Shown: positions 1-5,978 of the stretch, in pieces
Layout: every line of letters begins with the position of its first letter
How positions within the stretch are numbered: the stretch's first letter is position 1
DNA from: an uncultured Eubacteriales bacterium
Lineage (GTDB): Bacteria; Bacillota; Clostridia; Christensenellales; Aristaeellaceae
Length of the DNA: 5,984 nt
NCBI GenBank assembly: GCA_900553295.1
Contig: USCR01000143.1
Span: 1-5,984 of the forward strand
Direction: 5' to 3'
Notes under the pieces: generated by a model
Told to the model about the DNA's origin: nothing
Databases searched by the model: none
Seen by the model: the letters and a program-made list of their open reading frames with translations, nothing else
Position numbers and translations under genes: made by a program

Positions 1-728
1 ATATTGTGCAGCGGCGGGTGGATTCCATTGTGGAGCTTTTTTCCGCGCGAAGAAAGCTGGGACGAACGGTCCATCTCCAGCAGAATCGTCTGCTGCACCA
101 GGCTCAGCAGCTGGCGAAAATGAGCTTTGGCATGGTAGAAGCGCTTTCTACCACCATCGAGTTCCGCAGCGATGAATCAGGAGAGCATGTCCGCAGGATT
201 CACCATATTACCGAGTACTTGCTGAAGCACACTGACATGGGAAAAGGACTGTCGCAGGAAGAGATCACTTTGATCGCCATGGCGTCCATCATGCACGACG
301 TTGGCAAAATATCCATTCCCGACGCTATTTTGAATAAACCCGGGCGCTTGACCCCCGAAGAGTATGAAATTATGAAGACGCACACTAACAAAGGGGCAGA
401 GCTGCTATCCAGGATTCCGCAAATGCGCGATAATCCCACCTACCCCTATGCCTATGACATCGCTCTGCATCATCATGAGCGCTGGGATGGCCGTGGTTAC
501 CCGGAAGGCCTGGTGGGGGATCAAATCAGCAGCTGGGCGCAAATTGTCTCCCTGGCCGATGTCTATGACGCTCTGGTCAGCAAGCGCTGCTATAAAAACG
601 CCTTAGGCGTTGATGAAGCACTCGCCATGATCCGCGAGGGACAGTGCGGCGCCTTTAATCCCAAACTGTTGGATTGTTTCTTCCGCGTGGAACCGGAAAT
701 CCGTCAGCTTTATATTGCGCAAGCTTAA
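1..728 (+). CDS. HD-GYP domain protein, probable cyclic di-GMP phosphodiesterase response regulator (5' end outside window)
   Basis: The reading frame is open to the left window edge, and a GTG at position 6 lies inside the frame, so this is a C-terminal fragment and not a full gene. Numbering from that GTG, residues 1-40 are a helical linker (RRVDSIVELF) of the type that joins a receiver domain to HD-GYP. The HD-GYP domain follows with its metal and catalytic set intact: H61 in SGEHVRR, H97-D98 in MHDVGK, H126, H155-H156, the GYP signature in DGRGYPEG (161-168), and D185 in SLADVYDAL. HD-GYP domains of this family hydrolyse cyclic di-GMP, a second messenger, in the cytoplasm. The upstream receiver domain is inferred from the linker and from the Hpt and hybrid kinase genes that follow. 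The stop codon lies 42 bases before the Hpt start, so one transcript is likely. Enzyme class is secure; activity on cyclic di-GMP is inferred from the family. Confidence 0.93.
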   Translation, partial: IVQRRVDSIVELFSARRKLGRTVHLQQNRLLHQAQQLAKMSFGMVEALSTTIEFRSDESGEHVRRIHHITEYLLKHTDMGKGLSQEEITLIAMASIMHDVGKISIPDAILNKPGRLTPEEYEIMKTHTNKGAELLSRIPQMRDNPTYPYAYDIALHHHERWDGRGYPEGLVGDQISSWAQIVSLADVYDALVSKRCYKNALGVDEALAMIREGQCGAFNPKLLDCFFRVEPEIRQLYIAQA

Positions 729-770
729 CGCTTTGTACCTTGTGTGCAAGGCAAAGAAGGGATGTTGAAC

Positions 771-1127
771 ATGGACGCAAACGTACGGCAGCACCTGCTT
801 GCAGCAGGTATCAATGTGGATACCGCTCTGGAACGCTTTCTCCGCAACTCGGCATTGATGGAAAAATATCTGCGCCGTTTCCCCGATGATCCCAACTACG
901 CGCTTTTATGCCAAGCCATGGAGCAAGGGGACATGGAAGCCGCTTTCACCGCCGCGCATACCTTGAAGGGCGTGGCCGGCAATCTCTCCCTGGATGCTTT
1001 GTTTGCCGCTACCTCCACGGTGGTGGAAAGCCTGCGCCGCAGGGATCTTTCTGCTGCGCGGGAGCAAATGTTACCGCTGCAACATGCCTATGGGCAAGTG
1101 CTGGATGCACTGTCGGCGTGGCGGTAA
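771..1127 (+). CDS. Stand-alone Hpt (histidine phosphotransfer) protein
   Basis: This encodes a 118-residue, all-helical cytoplasmic protein with the Hpt signature AAHTLKGVAGNL. The phosphorylated histidine is expected at H63, with the conserved K66-G67 two turns later. Hpt proteins carry phosphate from the receiver of a hybrid kinase to the receiver of a separate response regulator. The length is normal for a single Hpt domain. I chose the ATG at 771 because GAAGGG (756-761) sits 9 bases upstream; the in-frame GTG at 744 and ATG at 762 have no suitably placed ribosome site. The gene lies between the HD-GYP gene (42-base gap) and the hybrid kinase gene (32-base gap), so it is probably the shuttle between them. 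Family call is firm; the partners are inferred from gene order. Confidence 0.92.
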   Translation: MDANVRQHLLAAGINVDTALERFLRNSALMEKYLRRFPDDPNYALLCQAMEQGDMEAAFTAAHTLKGVAGNLSLDALFAATSTVVESLRRRDLSAAREQMLPLQHAYGQVLDALSAWR

Positions 1128-1145
1128 ACATGTTTTCCTCCGAGG

Positions 1146-1152
1146 AAAGGAG
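1146..1152 (+). promoter_or_regulatory. Ribosome binding site fixing a TTG start of the hybrid kinase
   Basis: AAAGGAG ends 7 bases before a TTG at 1160. The only nearby in-frame ATG (1130) overlaps the end of the Hpt gene region and has no purine-rich site upstream. The TTG start gives a typical membrane-protein N-terminus: a few basic residues followed at once by a hydrophobic helix. Confidence 0.8.
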
Positions 1153-1159
1153 CATAGAT

Positions 1160-3682
1160 TTGAAAAAAAGAAATACCGGCGTATCCCTGCATCTCGTTTT
1201 GAGCATTACGCTGTTGCTGTTTATCTCGGCTTTAATGGGTTTTACCATTCATCTTGTGCGCATCAAGCTTTTGCAGAATACGCAGCAGCTGGGCATGGCA
1301 CTGGTAAAAAGCTATGCATTGGAAGAAGAATCGCAGATCAACTCCTTTCGCAGCGCGCTGGAAATGGGCGCGCTCTATGTGGATGTGCTGCAATCCACCA
1401 ATTCTTCCCCTGAGACAATTCAAGAGTGGCTGATAAAATACTTTGATAAGGTTACCGATACCTTTGGCCCCGGTAGCGTAGATTCCTACGCTGTGATTGA
1501 CGGAAAGATTATCGCGGCCAATCCCTGGGAAGGGGGTGGCAGTTTCAATTTCTCCCAGCGTGCCTGGTACACGGACGCACTGGCTTCTGCCGGGGAGGTC
1601 GTTTTCTCCGACGTATATACCGACAGTATCACCGGCGAGCCGGTCATCACCGTTTCCAAGGCGCTTCAAAAGGACGGCGACGTGTTTGCCATGGATGTTT
1701 ACCTGGACAACCCGGCACTGCACATCAGCGCCAGTTCTTTGCCTGAATCCTACTCGTGTTATCTGTTTGACTCCCAGGGAACCTTGGTTTACGCAATAAC
1801 CCATTGGGATGTGGACAGGCAAACCTTGCAACAGTTTGGCGACCAGCTCATGGAAGGCATGCAAAGCGGCCGTCTGGTGGCCTATGACGCTTCTTTTCAA
1901 GATCCGGATGGCGTAAGCCGCGGTGCATACGCCTATGAGATGAGCAACGGTTGGTCCATCATTGTCACCATCCCCATGGAACAAATCCTATATGGTAAAC
2001 GAAATATTGCCTATATCCTGCTCATCTGTTCGGGCGGCCTTTTGCTGCTGGCGCTGACCTACATGCTTTTGCGGGATCTGCACAACCATAAGCGGCTTCA
2101 AAAGGCAGACAGCACCATTCAGATTCTCAGCGACTCCTATTATGCCATTTACCGCATCAATTTCCATTCCGAGCGCTATGAATCCATTAAATCTTCTCCC
2201 GACGTGGCCTGCCGCATCAGCACCAGCGGCGACTATGAAACATTGCTCCAGGTGGTTCAGGAATTTGTGGATGAAAGCACCTTTGAGGCCTTTGAGCAAA
2301 GTTTTTCCCAGGAAAGCATCCGCAAGCGCGTTGCGGAAAATATTCACGACTATGGCGGCGATTTCCGGCGCAGCTTCGACGGCGTCTATCAGTGGGTAAA
2401 CATCCGCACGATCTATGATGCGGAGCGCGCCCCGGAGGAGGTTATTTGGTGCTTCCGCAATGTGGACGCGGAAAAACGCCAGCAGTTGCAGCATACGCTC
2501 CTTTTGCAGCAGGCGCTGGATACTGCCAAGCAAAGCACCAGGGCGAAGTCGGTCTTTTTCAGCAACATGTCCCACGACATGCGTACACCGCTGAATGCCA
2601 TTCTTGGCTATGCGGACTTGGCCCAAAAGACCTCGGATTGCAGCTCCAAAGTGATGGGGTACCTGGATAAAATTTCCTTTGCCGGTCAGCAACTGCTTTC
2701 CCTAATCAATGACATTCTGGAGTTCTCCCGTCTGGAAGCCGGAAAGAGCGAGCTGAACGCCCATGCTTTCGATCTGCGCTCTTTTGTGGAAAAAACCGCC
2801 GATCTTTTCCGTGCCCAGGCCGATAAGGAGCGCAAGACCTATACCGTATCCATTCAGTTTCAGGATGAAGTAGTAATCGGCGATGAGTTTAAAATCGGCC
2901 AGCTGCTAAACAACATTCTGTCCAATGCCTTCAAATACAGCAATCCCGGGGCCAGCATATCCCTGGAGGCCAAGCAGTTTGAATTCCAGAAGCACAGCAA
3001 GTTCCAGTTCATCATTACGGATACAGGCATTGGTATGTCAGCGGAATTTCTGGAGCACCTGTTTGATCCCTATAGCCGTGAGACGCATTTTTCCAGCAAG
3101 GGGACCATCGGTACGGGATTGGGCATGTATATTGTGAAAAGCCTGGTACAGCAAATGAGCGGTGAAATCTCTGTTGAAAGCAAGCTGGGCCAGGGTTCGC
3201 GCTTCATCATCACATTGCCCTTGGAGACGGTGGTCTCCGGCCATTCCCCCAATCAGGAGTCCTCCAGTGAAGCGTTGACGGACCTCACCGGATACCGGAT
3301 ATTGCTGGCAGAGGACAATGCCCTCAATCGGGAAATCGCCACGGAAATGCTTACCATGAACGGCGCGGAGGTCATTCCCGCTGAGAACGGTCAGGAGGCC
3401 GTGGTCTTGTTCCAGCAGGCGGCGCCCTTCTCCATCCACGCCATCCTAATGGATATGCAAATGCCGGTGATGGACGGCTGCGCAGCCGCGGAAGCCATTC
3501 GCGCCCTGGATAAACCCGACGCGGCCAGCGTACCGATTATTGCCGTTACGGCCAATGCCTTTGCCGAGGATATCGACCGCACCGCCAAGGCCGGCATGAA
3601 CGGCCATATCGCCAAACCCATTGATTTTGCACTGCTGACGCAAACACTGCATCGTCTTTGCTCAGCTGGGACCAAGGCCTGA
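1160..3682 (+). CDS. Membrane hybrid sensor histidine kinase (dCACHE-PAS-HisKA-HATPase-receiver)
   Basis: This encodes 840 residues from the TTG at 1160. Order of parts: transmembrane helix about 10-32; extracellular sensor about 33-281 with dCACHE hallmarks (RAWY at 134-137, SDVYTD at 150-155, then TGEPVITVSKAL); second transmembrane helix about 283-304; a PAS-like region about 325-440; HisKA with phospho-accepting H472 in NMSHDMRTPLNAIL; HATPase about 574-688 with the N box (N585, N589), DTGIGM (621-626) and GTGLGM (651-656); receiver about 712-835 with acidic pair E718-D719, phospho-acceptor D765 in MDMQMPVMDG, T797 and K819. All key residues for kinase and receiver activity are present. 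dCACHE domains of this family bind small extracellular ligands such as amino acids; the ligand here cannot be told. The receiver at the C-terminus needs an Hpt partner, which the preceding gene supplies. Last gene of the operon; its 3' end converges on a minus-strand gene. Confidence 0.95.
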   Translation: MKKRNTGVSLHLVLSITLLLFISALMGFTIHLVRIKLLQNTQQLGMALVKSYALEEESQINSFRSALEMGALYVDVLQSTNSSPETIQEWLIKYFDKVTDTFGPGSVDSYAVIDGKIIAANPWEGGGSFNFSQRAWYTDALASAGEVVFSDVYTDSITGEPVITVSKALQKDGDVFAMDVYLDNPALHISASSLPESYSCYLFDSQGTLVYAITHWDVDRQTLQQFGDQLMEGMQSGRLVAYDASFQDPDGVSRGAYAYEMSNGWSIIVTIPMEQILYGKRNIAYILLICSGGLLLLALTYMLLRDLHNHKRLQKADSTIQILSDSYYAIYRINFHSERYESIKSSPDVACRISTSGDYETLLQVVQEFVDESTFEAFEQSFSQESIRKRVAENIHDYGGDFRRSFDGVYQWVNIRTIYDAERAPEEVIWCFRNVDAEKRQQLQHTLLLQQALDTAKQSTRAKSVFFSNMSHDMRTPLNAILGYADLAQKTSDCSSKVMGYLDKISFAGQQLLSLINDILEFSRLEAGKSELNAHAFDLRSFVEKTADLFRAQADKERKTYTVSIQFQDEVVIGDEFKIGQLLNNILSNAFKYSNPGASISLEAKQFEFQKHSKFQFIITDTGIGMSAEFLEHLFDPYSRETHFSSKGTIGTGLGMYIVKSLVQQMSGEISVESKLGQGSRFIITLPLETVVSGHSPNQESSSEALTDLTGYRILLAEDNALNREIATEMLTMNGAEVIPAENGQEAVVLFQQAAPFSIHAILMDMQMPVMDGCAAAEAIRALDKPDAASVPIIAVTANAFAEDIDRTAKAGMNGHIAKPIDFALLTQTLHRLCSAGTKA

Positions 3683-3715
3683 GCGACCGCATCCATGGCG
3701 CTTGTTCCTTGCTTT

Positions 3716-3768
3716 CCGCCGCGACGTTCTCTCTCAGGGAGAGGAAGCGCCGTGGCGGTTTTCATTTT
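3716..3768 (+). terminator. Candidate intrinsic terminator of the signalling operon
   Basis: An extended interrupted hairpin starts 33 bases after the kinase stop: CCGCC/GGCGG (3716-3720 with 3754-3758), GCG/CGC (3721-3723 with 3748-3750) and an inner CTCTC/GAGAG stem (3731-3735 with 3739-3743). It is followed at once by TTTTCATTTT (3759-3768). The U tract and position fit termination of rightward transcription. The stem is interrupted by internal loops and overlaps the last codons of the convergent gene, so this is a moderate call. Confidence 0.4.
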
Positions 3769-4042
3769 CCGTTTTTCCGCTGTAATCCAGCCTGGCAGGG
3801 CGCATGAGCAGTGCTTTTGCCTGTTGATATGTCTCCCGGAAAGCGACTTGCCGCTGCGCCAATTCCTCCGGCGGCGCCTGCCATCTTTCCCGCAAAATTT
3901 GCAACAGCATCTGCTCCAGGGCGCCTTCCGCTTCCTGCGCCCATGCAAAGCCTGGCATCAGGATGACCCGAGCGCCGTTGGGGTATTGCAGCTCAACGCC
4001 TCCGTCCTCGCGTTCCACGCGCGTGGGTTGGTCCGGGCTCAT
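3734..4042 (-). CDS. Uncharacterised 102-residue protein, divergent from the recombinase gene
   Basis: I do not recognise this family. The frame starts with ATG at 4042 preceded by AGAGGTG (4057-4051) at 8 bases, a good ribosome site, and uses GC-ending codons like its neighbours, so I regard it as a real gene. The protein has no signal peptide, membrane segment or cysteine. Residues 8-30 look like beta strands (GGVELQYPNGARVILMPG). Residues about 34-80 are strongly helical and rich in Glu, Gln and Ala (EGALEQMLLQILRERW, then EELAQRQVAFRETYQQAKALL), and the last 18 residues look disordered. It is likely a small soluble cytoplasmic protein. It is transcribed away from the serine recombinase across a 127-base spacer and converges on the kinase gene. 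The position would suit a regulator or accessory factor of the recombinase, but nothing in the sequence proves that. No helix-turn-helix is evident. Confidence 0.65.
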   Translation of the reverse strand: MSPDQPTRVEREDGGVELQYPNGARVILMPGFAWAQEAEGALEQMLLQILRERWQAPPEELAQRQVAFRETYQQAKALLMRPARLDYSGKTENENRHGASSP

Positions 4043-4050
4043 GCAGCATG

Positions 4051-4057
4051 CACCTCT
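4051..4057 (-). promoter_or_regulatory. Ribosome binding site of the 102-residue protein gene
   Basis: Read on the minus strand this is AGAGGTG, 8 bases before the ATG at 4042. It is the main non-protein evidence that the small minus-strand frame is translated. Confidence 0.6.
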
Positions 4058-4156
4058 CTTCCCGGCATCCTATGCAGGGTTTATGGCGCATAGACCGCAA
4101 CGCCTCTGCGGCTGTATTTTCCTCCGGACACATATGCTCTATGGAGAATCGTCCAT

Positions 4157-4162
4157 GGAGGG
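4157..4162 (+). promoter_or_regulatory. Ribosome binding site deciding the recombinase start
   Basis: GGAGGG lies 7 bases before the ATG at 4170. An alternative ATG at 4155, preceded by GGAGA (4143-4147) at 7 bases, would add five residues. The 4170 start gives the shorter N-terminus usual for this family, directly before the YLRKSR motif. Confidence 0.65.
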
Positions 4163-4169
4163 AAAAAGC

Positions 4170-5708
4170 ATGTATGCCATGTATTTGCGAAAAAGCCGCC
4201 AGGATATGGAGCTGGAGCTGCTGGGCCAGGGCGAGACCCTTGCACGGCATCGGGAAACGCTGATGAACCTGGCCAGGAAAAACCTGCACACCATCGGGGA
4301 AATCTATGCGGAAGTCGTTTCCGGCGAAACCATCCGTGCCCGGCCGGAAATGAAACGCCTCCTGGCGGACGTATCCGCCGGCCGGTGGGAAGGCGTATAT
4401 TGCATGGAAGTGGAGCGCCTTTCCAGGGGTGATCCGGTGGATCAGGGGCGTGTGGCCGAGGTGTTCACCGTCAGTCAAACGCGCATCATTACTCCCGCAA
4501 AAACATACTTCCCGGAAAATGACTGTGACGTGGAATACTTTGAATTTTCCCTGTTCATGTCCCGCCGGGAATACAAGGCCATCAACCGCCGCATTCAGGC
4601 CGGACGCATGTATTCCGTCCGGGAAGGAAAATACATCGGCAGCCGCCCTGCCTATGGCTATAGAAAGGCAAAGCTCCAGGGAGAAAAAGGCTATACCCTG
4701 GCCGTTCACCCTGCCGAGGCGGAAATCGTCCGGGAGATATTCCGGCTTTATATTCATCAAAACATGGGGCCAACAGAAATTGCCCGGCATCTTACCCAAA
4801 CCGCCGCACCCGTGGGCATAGAGGGAAAGGGCTGGTCCGCCTGCCGCGTACACCGGTTGCTGTGCAATGAGGTGTATATTGGCATGCTCCGCTGGGGGAA
4901 AACCCGCATCGCCCACGTGTTGGATGCCTCCGGAGCCATGAAGCGGCGGGTCACCTCCCCCAGCTATGAACTGTACCCGGGGCGCCATGAACCTATTATT
5001 TCTAAGGAAGACTTCGCCTGCGCGCAGGCAAAGCTACACCGCTCCAACCGTCCATCGCACCGGCACAGCCTGACCAACCCGCTCTCCGGCCTCCTTGTTT
5101 GCAGCGCATGCGGAGCAGTGATGCACGGGTTGCCTGCCTATGGACGGCAAGCAGCCAGCATCTTTTGCCCAACGCAAGGCTGCCCCAACGTAAAAACCTA
5201 CCGTGCGCCCGTGCTGTGCGCTATGCTGGATATACTGTCTCCATGGCTATCTTCCCGCTGGCGCGTTCCGGCATCCGCCGCCTTCCCCCTATCACCGCAG
5301 CACGGTGATTCCACATGGAAGCGGCTGGAAAAAGAGCTTGCGCTGATCCATGGGCAGATGGAACGCCTGCAAGAGCTACTGGAGCAGAACATCTACACCG
5401 TAGCACAATATCGACAGCGTTTTTCGGCCCTCAACGCCCGGTGTGAACAGGTATCCCAGCGCTTGGCGGAAGCATCTGCCGCCGCAGCTTCCCCTGCCCT
5501 CTCACGGGATAGCGCATCAAGCTACCGGATTGGTGAGCTTTTTGCTGGCGCTTCGGCAGGGTTGCAAAACCTGTTGCTCCGCACTTGCCTGGAAAAGGTT
5601 GTCTTTCGCAAGGAGACACGGGGGCACGCCAATGGCTCCGGTATCACGCAAGATGCCCATCAGTTCACCCTGATTCTCTATCCCCGCCGTCCCGATTCTC
5701 CCCTGTGA
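4170..5708 (+). CDS. Large serine recombinase (site-specific integrase/resolvase family)
   Basis: This encodes 512 residues and appears complete. The resolvase-type catalytic domain (about 1-140) has the nucleophile S9 in YLRKSR with R7, and the active-site block VERLSRG with R83 and R86; E82 stands where many family members have Asp. A linking segment, FEFSLFMSRREYKAINRR (about 124-141), leads into the recombinase domain (about 145-265: YIGSRPAYGYR, then EIARHL and VHRLLCNEVYIGMLRWG). A zinc ribbon follows with C311, C314, C333 and C338. A coiled coil spans about 383-437 (WKRLEKELALIHGQMERLQELLEQ), and a C-terminal tail ends in LILYPR. Such enzymes cut and rejoin two short attachment sites through a serine-DNA link to integrate, excise or invert DNA. 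The length is typical. The neighbours do not show what element it moves. Family call is secure; substrate sites are unknown. Confidence 0.95.
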   Translation: MYAMYLRKSRQDMELELLGQGETLARHRETLMNLARKNLHTIGEIYAEVVSGETIRARPEMKRLLADVSAGRWEGVYCMEVERLSRGDPVDQGRVAEVFTVSQTRIITPAKTYFPENDCDVEYFEFSLFMSRREYKAINRRIQAGRMYSVREGKYIGSRPAYGYRKAKLQGEKGYTLAVHPAEAEIVREIFRLYIHQNMGPTEIARHLTQTAAPVGIEGKGWSACRVHRLLCNEVYIGMLRWGKTRIAHVLDASGAMKRRVTSPSYELYPGRHEPIISKEDFACAQAKLHRSNRPSHRHSLTNPLSGLLVCSACGAVMHGLPAYGRQAASIFCPTQGCPNVKTYRAPVLCAMLDILSPWLSSRWRVPASAAFPLSPQHGDSTWKRLEKELALIHGQMERLQELLEQNIYTVAQYRQRFSALNARCEQVSQRLAEASAAAASPALSRDSASSYRIGELFAGASAGLQNLLLRTCLEKVVFRKETRGHANGSGITQDAHQFTLILYPRRPDSPL

Positions 5709-5721
5709 GGAGCGCCTGTTG

Positions 5722-5739
5722 CGTCGCACGTATGCGACG
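5722..5739. repeat. Perfect 7-bp inverted repeat just after the recombinase gene
   Basis: CGTCGCA and TGCGACG are separated by the four bases CGTA, 13 bases after the recombinase stop. No T-run follows on either strand, so it is not an ordinary intrinsic terminator. A dyad this close to a large serine recombinase gene could be part of an attachment site, but a chance hairpin is not excluded. Confidence 0.5.
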
Positions 5740-5768
5740 AATTCTTCTCGCTGCCGCTCTTCCCGCCC

Positions 5769-5873
5769 ATGTCCCTGTGCAATGAGGGTACGGTTGCTCC
5801 CAACAACTGCCGCTGCAGCGGAAGCTGCTGCAATAGCTGCAATAACCACGGGTGCAGCTGCGGACACACCTGA
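5769..5873 (+). CDS. Possible cysteine-rich small peptide (34 residues), doubtful
   Basis: From ATG 5769 the frame gives 34 residues with 8 cysteines: C4, C14, C16, C20, C21, C24, C29 and C31. They are spaced by Asn, Ser, Gly and His, as in NNCRCSGSCCNSC and HGCSCGHT. The composition resembles small metal-binding or disulfide-rich peptides, or a modified-peptide precursor, but I recognise no family. There is no ribosome site before the ATG; the upstream bases are pyrimidine-rich. The frame is the same as the recombinase frame and is open for 20 codons between the recombinase TGA and this ATG (also encoding a cysteine). The DNA is rich in GCTGC/GCAGC words, so cysteine or alanine richness could arise by chance. 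Alternatives are the remnant 3' end of a gene split by an insertion, or non-coding DNA. Confidence 0.25.
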   Translation: MSLCNEGTVAPNNCRCSGSCCNSCNNHGCSCGHT

Positions 5874-5891
5874 TGCTCTGTTCACATCCCT

Positions 5892-5928
5892 AAAAAAAAC
5901 CGGCCGGAGGGATACCTTCCCTCCGGCC
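5892..5928 (-). terminator. Strong intrinsic terminator for leftward transcription
   Basis: GGCCGGAGGGA (5902-5912) pairs perfectly with TCCCTCCGGCC (5918-5928) around a 5-base loop. On the minus strand the stem is followed after two bases by eight U (5899-5892). On the plus strand no T-run follows, so it serves a minus-strand gene lying to the right of the window. That gene would converge on the recombinase. Confidence 0.85.
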
Positions 5929-5960
5929 ACAGACTGTCAAAAAACCTTCAGGAGGTGTCG

Positions 5961-5978
5961 GAGGGGCCGCAGCCCCTC
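5961..5978. repeat. GC-rich hairpin near the window end, possible terminator
   Basis: GAGGGGC (5961-5967) pairs with GCCCCTC (5972-5978) around CGCA. Rightward, it is followed by TGACTT and then the window edge, so a T-run may be cut off. Leftward, a T6 tract (5944-5939 on the minus strand) lies 16 bases past the stem, a loose fit for a second terminator in tandem with the strong one. Confidence 0.45.

Larger units (their letters stand above)
4043..4169. other. Divergent intergenic spacer between the 102-residue protein gene and the recombinase gene
   Basis: This 127-base spacer must carry the promoters for both divergent genes unless they are read from elsewhere. I see no strong -35/-10 pair. 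The best rightward -10-like hexamer is TATGCT (4133-4138), without a good TTGACA partner. A short hairpin, CCGCA/TGCGG (4095-4099 with 4107-4111, loop of 7), could be an operator or chance. Confidence 0.35.

Noticed and set aside
793..809. Hairpin ACCTGC/GCAGGT in the first codons of the Hpt gene
   Set aside because: Only 6 bp, inside coding sequence and far enough from the ribosome site that a regulatory role is not supported.
908..1159. Upstream extension of the kinase frame to an ATG at 908
   Set aside because: It would overlap most of the Hpt gene in another frame, and the added residues have no domain; the TTG with AAAGGAG is better.
1232..1984. 250-codon minus-strand reading frame opposite the kinase sensor domain
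   Set aside because: It lies wholly inside the kinase gene, whose domains are unmistakable; the minus-strand product has no recognisable domain and reflects GC-biased third positions.
1988..2692. 234-codon minus-strand reading frame opposite the PAS and HisKA region
   Set aside because: Shadow of the kinase gene; no motif, and the plus-strand frame carries the H box here.
3963..4169. Upstream extension of the recombinase frame
   Set aside because: It overlaps the divergent small gene; family members begin just before the YLRKSR motif, as from 4170.
3993..4988. 331-codon minus-strand reading frame opposite the recombinase
   Set aside because: Antisense to the catalytic and recombinase domains, with no recognisable domain; a composition effect.
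3690..5770. Matching terminal repeats around the recombinase and its companion gene
   Set aside because: Only a weak GCGACG...TTCT similarity between about 3721 and 5734 was seen, too short to claim as element ends.
5517..5930. 137-codon minus-strand reading frame at the right edge, alanine-rich near its start
   Set aside because: Its ATG lies in the terminator stem, the later GTG (5885) has no well-spaced ribosome site, a strong leftward terminator sits directly upstream, and it overlaps about 190 bases of the recombinase gene.
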